DNA of 64,000 nucleotides, taken from positions 1 through 64,000 of the forward strand of contig NZ_OOHJ01000022.1 of the NCBI RefSeq assembly GCF_900323885.1, given 5' to 3'. Position numbers and translations under genes: made by a program. The notes under the pieces are model-generated. The model was not told the origin of the DNA, made no database searches, and was given only the letters and a program-made list of their open reading frames with translations. Below, piece by piece: positions 58,015-64,000 of this stretch (the first letter of the stretch is position 1; every line of letters begins with the position of its first letter). This DNA is from [Actinomadura] parvosata subsp. kistnae (GTDB lineage Bacteria > Actinomycetota > Actinomycetes > Streptosporangiales > Streptosporangiaceae).

Positions 58015-60495
58015 CTAAATCAGGTCGAGCGGGTCGACACTCACCCTCACGACATCAGGCGTCTTTCTGGCCGCACGCACCCCACTGGCCCCTTTGAGCG
58101 CAGCGGCCAGCGCCGCTCCGCCCGCCCGCCGTACGCGGATCATGGCGCGTTCCTGACCCGACTCGTCCACCGGCACGGGGCCCAGCACCTGCGCGTCGGG
58201 CGGCAGGCGCACCTCGTCCAGCATCTGCCGGACAGCCGCCGCCGCGCCCGTCAGCGTCGCCATCCGCACCGCCGGCGGGAACCCCAGCTCCGCACGATCC
58301 GCCAGCTCCCGCTCCGCGTGCGTGACCGGATCCCACCTCAGCAGCGCCTGCACGGCCGGCAGCGCCGCGTCCCCCAGCACCACCAACTCCGCGGCCGGAC
58401 GCAGCAGGGCGGCGGCGTTCATCCACCGGCGCACCGTCTCCTCCCCCGCCCGCAGATCGGCCCGCCCCAGCAGCGCCCACCCGTCCAGCAACACCGCCGC
58501 CGCATAACCGCCCTCCGCCACCGGCTCCGCGCCCGGCGTGGCGACGACCAGCGCACGAGCGGCCGGCACCGAGGCCAGCACGCCATCGCGCCCCGAGGTT
58601 TTGACCGGCACGGACGGGAACGCCCGGCCCAGCTCCTCCGCCGTCCGCCTCGCGCCCGTGACCACGGCACGCAGGCGCGGGCTGCCGCACGACGGGCAAC
58701 GCCAGCCGGCGTCCACACGGCCGCACCAGCGGCAGTACGGGGCCGCATGGCCACCCCTGAGCGCCAGCGGACCATGGCAGAGCGGCCCCTGCCCGCCCGG
58801 CATCGTCTGGACGCCCGCCGGATATCGGCCGTGGACGCCCGCCGCAAGCTCCGTCTGGGCGCCCGCCGGGAACTGTGTCTGGGCACCCGCCGGGAGCTGC
58901 GTCTGAGCGCCCGCCGGGAACGGTGCCTGGACGCCGCCGGCCGGGAGCTGGGCGCGGGCGCCCGGCGCGTACTGGACCTCGGCCTGGGGCAGGTCCCCGT
59001 GCGCGGTGCGGGTGGGCGGCAGCACGCAGCGGGCGGGGGTGCGGCAGTGCTGGCAGGCCAGGGCGGGCAGATAGCCCCGCCTCGGGACCTGCACCAGCAC
59101 CGGGCCGCTCTCCAGCCCGGCCCGCAGGGCGCGCCAGGCGATGCTGGGCAGGCGCGCCTGCCGCGCGGCCTGGTCCTTGGCCAGCTCGGCATCCTCACCC
59201 GCCGGCCGCACCCGCGGCGCCAGGCTCCTGATCGTGGTCCGCGCCGCCACGATCGGCCTGGCCCAGCCGCTCGCGACCAGCTGGGTTGCTTCGGCGGTAC
59301 GGGCGTAACCGCCAATCAGCATGCCCGCACCGGTCCTGTGCGCGCGCAGGCCGAGCACTTCGCGGGCATGAGGGTACGGGGCCAGGCGTTCGGCATGCAG
59401 GTCGTCACCGTCGTCCCAGATGACCACCAGGCCGAGATCCGCGACGGGGGCGAACATGGCCGCCCTGGTGCCGACCACGGCCCGCACCTGCCCTCTCAGC
59501 ACCTTCAACCACCGCCGGTACCGCTCCGCCGGCCCCAGATCGGCGGTCAGCGCCACGTGCCTGCCGGGCCCCAGCAACCGGCCGAACTCCGCATCGGCCA
59601 GCGCCACGTCCTTCCCGTCGGGAACCACGACGACCGCTCCCCTGCCACCGTCCAGCGTCGCCCGCACCGCCTCCGCCACCGCCCCGGCCCACCCCCTCGC
59701 CCCGGGCAGCGCCGACCACACCGCCCGCGGCGCCCGCCCGTCACGCAGCGCACTGAGGAACGACGGCCCGGCCGGATACGCATCCCAGGCACTCACGGGC
59801 CGTTCCCCGGTGTCAGGGCTCGCGTCCGCCGGACGCCCCGGGCCGGCAGCCGGGCTCGCGTCCGCCGGACGCCCCGGGGCGGCATCCGGGCTCGCGGCCG
59901 GGGTGCGTTGGAACGGCGGGCGCACCGGCACAGCCTCCGGTCCGGCAGTCGCCGCGCTCGGGGACGACGGGTGCACCGGCGCGGCATCCGGGCCCTGCGG
60001 ATCAGCGGACGGGCCCGTTTCCGGTGAGGCGCTCTTCGGCGCGTCCGGTTTGGGCGCCTCCGCCTCGGCCTTGGCGTGGCGAGGAGGGACGGCCAGGCGG
60101 AGCACGTCCGTCAGGGTGCCCGCGTACCGGTCGGCCACCGCCCTCGCCAGGCCCGCGATCTCGGGGGTGAGGACCCGCTCGGGCGAGACCACCCGTTCGA
60201 GCGGCGTGAGCTTCCCCTCGTGCTCGCTCTCGGACACCCGCTCCAGCAGGAAACCGTCCACCAGCTTGCCCGCGAACCGCACCCGCACCCGCACCCCCGG
60301 CTCGGCCGTCTCGTGCATCGCCTCGGGGATGAGGTAGTCGAAGGGCCGGTCGAGGTGCGGCAGCGGGCTGTCCACGACGACCCTGGCCACGGGGTTCTCA
60401 GGAGCGGGGACGGGCGCGCCCTTGGTGTCCTTCGACGACTGCGCGGGCCGCACGGCTTCGAGCGGCAGGAGGGCGTCGTCGGAGGATCGGGTCAC
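58015..60495 (-). CDS. priA: PriA-like primosomal protein, helicase-dead, with repeat inserted in zinc region
   Basis: 826 residues. The N-terminal DNA-binding domain (VARVVVDSPLPHLDRPFDYLIPE) is clear, but there is no Walker A (VVVPDGKDVALAD instead) and no DEEH (VVIWDDGDDLHAE), as known for actinobacterial PriA. A Pro/Ala linker (~140-250) is long. In the zinc region, ACQHCRTPARC is separated from LCHGPLAL and CRWCGRVDAGWRCPSCG by ~80 residues of PAGAQTQL-type repeats. It probably acts as a replication-restart loader. GTG start at 60495. Confidence 0.9.
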   Translation of the reverse strand: MTRSSDDALLPLEAVRPAQSSKDTKGAPVPAPENPVARVVVDSPLPHLDRPFDYLIPEAMHETAEPGVRVRVRFAGKLVDGFLLERVSESEHEGKLTPLERVVSPERVLTPEIAGLARAVADRYAGTLTDVLRLAVPPRHAKAEAEAPKPDAPKSASPETGPSADPQGPDAAPVHPSSPSAATAGPEAVPVRPPFQRTPAASPDAAPGRPADASPAAGPGRPADASPDTGERPVSAWDAYPAGPSFLSALRDGRAPRAVWSALPGARGWAGAVAEAVRATLDGGRGAVVVVPDGKDVALADAEFGRLLGPGRHVALTADLGPAERYRRWLKVLRGQVRAVVGTRAAMFAPVADLGLVVIWDDGDDLHAERLAPYPHAREVLGLRAHRTGAGMLIGGYARTAEATQLVASGWARPIVAARTTIRSLAPRVRPAGEDAELAKDQAARQARLPSIAWRALRAGLESGPVLVQVPRRGYLPALACQHCRTPARCVLPPTRTAHGDLPQAEVQYAPGARAQLPAGGVQAPFPAGAQTQLPAGAQTQFPAGAQTELAAGVHGRYPAGVQTMPGGQGPLCHGPLALRGGHAAPYCRWCGRVDAGWRCPSCGSPRLRAVVTGARRTAEELGRAFPSVPVKTSGRDGVLASVPAARALVVATPGAEPVAEGGYAAAVLLDGWALLGRADLRAGEETVRRWMNAAALLRPAAELVVLGDAALPAVQALLRWDPVTHAERELADRAELGFPPAVRMATLTGAAAAVRQMLDEVRLPPDAQVLGPVPVDESGQERAMIRVRRAGGAALAAALKGASGVRAARKTPDVVRVSVDPLDLI
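58797..58960. repeat. 24-bp tandem repeat within priA
   Basis: About seven imperfect in-frame units encoding PAGAQTQL, PAGAQTQF and PAGAQTEL variants. It is the core of the insertion between two zinc-binding cysteines. Confidence 0.75.
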
Positions 60496-61347
60496 GCATA
60501 ACGTCTACCAGACCCCCACCCTCCCCCATGCCCACCAACCCAACCCGGGGTCCACCGCCTGCCCCGCCGCGCCCACCTGACTGGCCCTGTGTACGGGAGC
60601 ACACCGAGCCGACCGCCGATGACGTGCGCCGGCCTCCACCGCACCACGTCCCACCGACGCGGCGCCACGAGGAGCTGGCTGACGACGCGCTCTCTCGGAC
60701 CGCTCTGCGGCACCTCAGCAACAGCCGCCGATCACGTGCGCCGACCTCCACCGCACCACGCCCCGCCGACGCGACGCCACGAGAAGCCGCCCGACGGCGC
60801 GCGCAGGAGCACGCCCGGCGCTTGAACGGCGGGCCACAACCAGGGCCCGCTCCCACAAGCACACGCCACGCCGGGCTGAGCCGAGCAAGCGCACGCCGGG
60901 CCGGCCGCCGATCACGTGCGCCGACCTCCACCGCACCACGTCCCGCCGACGCGACGCCACAATGAGCCGCCCGACGGCGCGCGCAGGAGCACGCCCGGCG
61001 CTTGAATGGCGGGCCACAACCAGGGCCCGCTCCCACAAGCACACGCCACGCCGGACTGGGGCCGAGCAAGCGCACGCCGGGCCGGCCCCCGATCACGTGC
61101 GCCGACCTCCACCGCACCACGCCCCGCCGACGCGGCGCCACGAGAAGCCGCCCGCCGGCGCCTCAGGAGCACGGCCGGCGCCTGAACGGCGACCAGAGCC
61201 GGGGCCGCTTGCACAGGCGCACGGCGGCAGGGCCGGGAGGGCAGAGGAGCCGAGTCAGGGTCGCGGCGCGCCCGCACGCAGAGCCAGGCAGGCTCCGGGC
61301 ATGCCCGATGTCCCAGGCGAAGGTCCGGGCGCCCCTTGGCATGCCGA
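60496..61347. repeat. ~180-bp degenerate tandem repeat between priA and metK
   Basis: The landmark GATCACGTGCGCCGACCTCC occurs near 60730, 60910 and 61091 (180-181 bases apart), with a truncated variant near 60619. Each full unit also contains GAGCACGCCCGGCGCTTGAA followed by GGCGGGCCACAACCAGGGCC. Identity between the two central units is very high. Frames on both strands give only Arg/Ala/His low complexity, so it is non-coding. Confidence 0.85.
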
Positions 61348-61383
61348 ACCGGCGCCACCCCCCAGAAGGAGGGCGGCGCCGGT
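61348..61383 (-). terminator. hairpin terminator after metK
   Basis: Perfect 9-bp inverted repeat ACCGGCGCC (61348-61356) / GGCGCCGGT (61375-61383), 17 bases past the metK stop; the loop contains further C/G pairing. No U-tract. Confidence 0.65.
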
Positions 61384-61399
61384 CAGCGAGCGTGGGCCG

Positions 61400-62587
61400 T
61401 CAGAGGCCGGCGGCGGTGCGGAGGGATTCGGCGCGGTCGGTGGACTCCCAGGAGAAGCCCTCGCGGCCGAAGTGCCCGTAGGCGGCGGTCTCCGAGTAGA
61501 TCGGCCGCAGCAGGTCGAGGTCGCGGATGATCGCGGCGGGCCGCAGGTCGAAGACCTGGAGGACGGCCTCCTGGATCTTCTCCACGGGCAGCTTCTCGGT
61601 GCCGAAGCACTCGACGAACAGGCCCACCGGCTGGGCCTTGCCGATCGCGTACGCGACCTGCACCTCGCACCGGTCGGCGAGCCCGGCCGCGACGACGTTC
61701 TTGGCGACCCAGCGCATGGCGTAGGCGGCGGAGCGGTCGACCTTGGACGGGTCCTTGCCGGAGAAGGCGCCGCCGCCGTGGCGGGCCATGCCGCCGTAGG
61801 TGTCGATGATGATCTTGCGGCCGGTGAGGCCGGCGTCGCCCATGGGGCCGCCGATCTCGAAGCGGCCGGTCGGGTTGACCAGCAGGCGGTAGCCCTCGGT
61901 GTCGATCTCGATGTCCTTGAGGACGACGTCGACGACGTGCTCCTTGATGTCGGGAGCGAGCATCTCCTTGAGGTCGATCTCGGCGGCGTGCTGGGTGGAG
62001 ACCACGACGGTGTCGAGGCGGACGGGCGTGTCGCCGTCGTACTCGATGGTGACCTGGGTCTTGCCGTCGGGGCGGAGGTAGGGGACGGTGCCGCTCTTGC
62101 GCACCTCGGACAGGCGCTGGGCCAGCCGGTGGGCGAGGGTGATGGGCAGCGGCATCAGCTCGGGGGTCTCGCGGCAGGCGAAGCCGAACATGAGGCCCTG
62201 GTCGCCGGCGCCCTGGCGGTCGAGCTCGTCGCCGTCGCCGTCGACGCGGTGCTCGTAGGCGTCGTCGACGCCCTGGGCGATGTCGGGCGACTGCGCGCCG
62301 ATGGACACCGACACGCCGCAGGAGGCGCCGTCGAAGCCCTTGTGGGAGGCGTCGTAGCCGATCTCCAGGATCTTCTCGCGGATGACGCCGGGGATGTCGA
62401 CGTAGGTCTCGGTCGTGACCTCGCCTGCGACGTGAACCTGGCCGGTAGTGATCATCGTCTCGACGGCGACCCGGCTCTTGGGGTCGTCCTTGAGCATGGC
62501 GTCGAGAATCGCGTCACTGATCTGGTCGGCGATCTTGTCCGGGTGGCCCTCGGTGACCGACTCGGATGTGAACAGGCGACGTGACAA
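61400..62587 (-). CDS. metK: S-adenosylmethionine synthetase
   Basis: 395 residues, full length. [63 protein letters not shown], and [19 protein letters not shown] are present. It makes SAM from ATP and methionine, serving the methyltransferases in the window among others. TTG at 62587 has GGAG eight bases upstream. No SAM riboswitch is visible. Confidence 0.97.
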   Translation of the reverse strand: MSRRLFTSESVTEGHPDKIADQISDAILDAMLKDDPKSRVAVETMITTGQVHVAGEVTTETYVDIPGVIREKILEIGYDASHKGFDGASCGVSVSIGAQSPDIAQGVDDAYEHRVDGDGDELDRQGAGDQGLMFGFACRETPELMPLPITLAHRLAQRLSEVRKSGTVPYLRPDGKTQVTIEYDGDTPVRLDTVVVSTQHAAEIDLKEMLAPDIKEHVVDVVLKDIEIDTEGYRLLVNPTGRFEIGGPMGDAGLTGRKIIIDTYGGMARHGGGAFSGKDPSKVDRSAAYAMRWVAKNVVAAGLADRCEVQVAYAIGKAQPVGLFVECFGTEKLPVEKIQEAVLQVFDLRPAAIIRDLDLLRPIYSETAAYGHFGREGFSWESTDRAESLRTAAGL

Positions 62588-62715
62588 CTCAGTGGCTCCT
62601 CATGCAGCGGCTGCTGACGGATTTGGGACCCGGGGCGCTTGGGCGCGGCTGGGCCTCGGGGAAGTCTAGCCCTACCCGGCGCCAGGTCGCGAAACTGTCC
62701 ACCATATGTCTCCCA

Positions 62716-63078
62716 TCACAGCTCGGGCAGGGGGTCGGCCGGCAGGATCTCCGGGGTGAAGATCTCCGCGTCGGCGGCCGACACCACAGCGGCGTACTCC
62801 TCATCGAACTCGAAGACGATCGAGCCGAGTTCGAGAACGTGTCCAGGCATGATGGGGCCGAGTCTGGTGCGCCTCGGGAACTCGGCGAACACCGACACCG
62901 GCCTGTCGGTCCTGAGCGTCCTCGTGGCCAGGACGGATATGGCCGTGTCGGTGACCACGATCAAGAAGTTGCCCGTCCCCGCGGGCCCCTCGGAGAACGC
63001 CGGGAAGACGTAGTGGATCTCCCCTTGGTCGCCGAGCAACGTTCTACAACGTTCCCTGACAGCAGAACCCACCGGCAT
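62716..63078 (-). CDS. small conserved-looking protein of unknown function
   Basis: 120 residues. A short helix is followed by mostly beta strands: GNFLIVVTDTAISVLATRTLRTDRPVSVFAEFPRRTRLGP, VLELGSIVFEFDEEYAAVV, reminiscent of PH-like/GRAM folds in layout only. ATG at 63078 follows GGGGG by six bases. A promoter is visible upstream. Between coaBC and metK. Confidence 0.7.
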   Translation of the reverse strand: MPVGSAVRERCRTLLGDQGEIHYVFPAFSEGPAGTGNFLIVVTDTAISVLATRTLRTDRPVSVFAEFPRRTRLGPIMPGHVLELGSIVFEFDEEYAAVVSAADAEIFTPEILPADPLPEL

Positions 63079-63097
63079 TCCATCCCCCTTCGCCCCA

Positions 63098-63127
63098 AGT
63101 ATCCGCAGGCGAGGAGGATTGTTGCAA
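63098..63127 (-). promoter_or_regulatory. putative promoter of the small protein gene
   Basis: On the minus strand TTGCAA (63122-63127), 18-bp spacer, GATACT (63098-63103), about 20 bases before the ATG at 63078. Confidence 0.5.
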
Positions 63128-63190
63128 CAGGTGATCGGGTAATCGCGACTGTACGCTTTGTACGATTTCCGCCGTATCTGCGAGCTCGGC

Positions 63191-64000
63191 TCAGGAGAGC
63201 CGTACGGCCACCAGATCCCAGATGGCGTCGGCGAGATCCTCCTTGGGCCCGAACGGCACCTCGACCGGCTCGCCGCCCGCCACCAGCACGGTGGCGGCGT
63301 TGTCGGGCGTGCCGAAGGCCAGCCCCTCCCCCACCTGGTTGACCACCAGCAGGTCGCACCCCTTGCGCGCGAGCTTGGCCTGCCCGTTGGCGAGCACGTC
63401 GTGCGTCTCGGCGGCGAAGCCGACGATCACGCGGGGGCCGGGCTCGTGGCGGCGGCGCTCGCCGAGCTCGGCGAGGATGTCGGGGTTTTTGACGAGGTGG
63501 ATGGCCTCGGGCTCGCCGTCGGTCTTCTTGATCTTGGCGTCGTGCCGGGTCGCCGGACGGAAGTCGGCCACCGCGGCCGCCATGACCACCACGTCGGCGT
63601 CGGCGGAGGCGGCGAGCACGGCGTCGCGCAGCTCGGCCGCGGACTCGACCCGCGCCACCTTGGCGCCGGCCGGGTCGGGGAGCGTGACGTTGGCCGCCAC
63701 GAGCGTGACCTCGGCGCCCCGCGCGGCGGCCGTGCGGGCCAGGGCGTAGCCCTGCAGCCCGGAGGAGCGGTTGCCGATGTAGCGCACCGGGTCGATGGCC
63801 TCGCGGGTGCCGCCGGCGGAGACGACGACCTTGCGGCCGGCGAGGTCGCGGGGCCGGCCGCGCAGCACGCGCAGGCAGACCTGGAAGATCTCGGCGGGGT
63901 CGGGCAGCCGCCCGGGGCCGGTGTCGGCGCCGGTGAGCCGGCCCACGGCCGGGTCGATCACGACGGCGCCCCGCTCGCGCAGGGTCGCGACGTTGGCCCG
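63191..64000 (-). CDS. coaBC: CoaBC, phosphopantothenoylcysteine synthetase/decarboxylase (partial)
   Basis: Only the C-terminal ~269 residues are in the window; the gene runs past position 64000. The CoaB synthetase half is visible: RKVVVSAGGTREAIDPVRYIGNRSSG, VVMAAAVADFRP, KIKKTDGEPEAIHLVKNPDIL, and GFAAETHD. It joins cysteine to 4'-phosphopantothenate with CTP. The preceding RANVATLRERGAVVIDP is the end of the CoaC half. Confidence 0.95.
   Translation of the reverse strand, partial: RANVATLRERGAVVIDPAVGRLTGADTGPGRLPDPAEIFQVCLRVLRGRPRDLAGRKVVVSAGGTREAIDPVRYIGNRSSGLQGYALARTAAARGAEVTLVAANVTLPDPAGAKVARVESAAELRDAVLAASADADVVVMAAAVADFRPATRHDAKIKKTDGEPEAIHLVKNPDILAELGERRRHEPGPRVIVGFAAETHDVLANGQAKLARKGCDLLVVNQVGEGLAFGTPDNAATVLVAGGEPVEVPFGPKEDLADAIWDLVAVRLS

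Noticed and set aside
62588-62715. SAM riboswitch upstream of metK
   Set aside because: No SAM-I, SAM-II or SAM-IV core sequence is visible; only an RBS before the TTG.

Overview
The window comes from a very high-GC actinomycete chromosome. The evidence is the dcw order mraZ-rsmH-ftsL-ftsI-murE-murF-mraY-murD-ftsW-murG-murC-ftsQ-ftsZ-yggS-sepF-yggT-divIVA, the MraZ-box promoter, a DUF3040 protein, an F420-type luciferase-like enzyme, RibM in the rib operon, a helicase-dead PriA, and frequent GTG/TTG starts. Gene content suggests Streptosporangiales (a Nonomuraea-like genome), but genus is inference.

Layout. 1-621 is low-complexity DNA without a convincing gene. 622-2785 is a broken-frame membrane-anchored repeat protein with a duplicated Cys/His domain. 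2827-22864 (minus) is the division and cell-wall (dcw) cluster, driven from the right by a promoter overlapped by four 10-bp-spaced MraZ boxes. 23291-28013 (plus, divergent) is a coupled MoxR-DUF58-transglutaminase operon. 28207-35239 (minus) holds DUF3040, dinB, a methyltransferase, nusB-efp-pepP and a predicted Ser/Thr pseudokinase. 35365-36179 (plus) is a DUF2975/YozG-type HTH pair with a predicted leaderless, palindrome-controlled promoter. 36225-43328 holds a dicarboxylate/glutamate symporter, an F420-type oxidoreductase, a membrane endonuclease/phosphatase, and a MoxR-VWA-XdhC-MobA-like maturation operon without its molybdoenzyme. 43696-48895 is the riboflavin operon (FMN riboswitch, ribD-ribE-ribM-ribBA-ribH-PH protein). 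48975-60495 has DUF2236, a 16-bp minisatellite, rpe, PAP2, rsmB-fmt-def, two paralogous proteins of unknown function and priA. 60496-61399 is a ~180-bp degenerate tandem repeat; metK, a small protein and the C-terminal part of coaBC close the window.

Two themes cross the window. First, at least seven genes (the 622-2785 protein, which is hit twice, murF, ftsI, a mobA-like gene, ribD, fmt, rsmB) are interrupted by apparent single-base indels, most or all in G/C runs or GC repeats. Because several are essential, sequencing undercalls are the likeliest cause; I annotate these genes across the break. Second, many housekeeping proteins carry low-complexity or tandem-repeat insertions: the FtsZ linker, FtsI and FtsL N-termini, the kinase, RibD, the PriA zinc region, and several intergenic spaces. 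This looks like a genome-wide habit of GC-rich minisatellite expansion.
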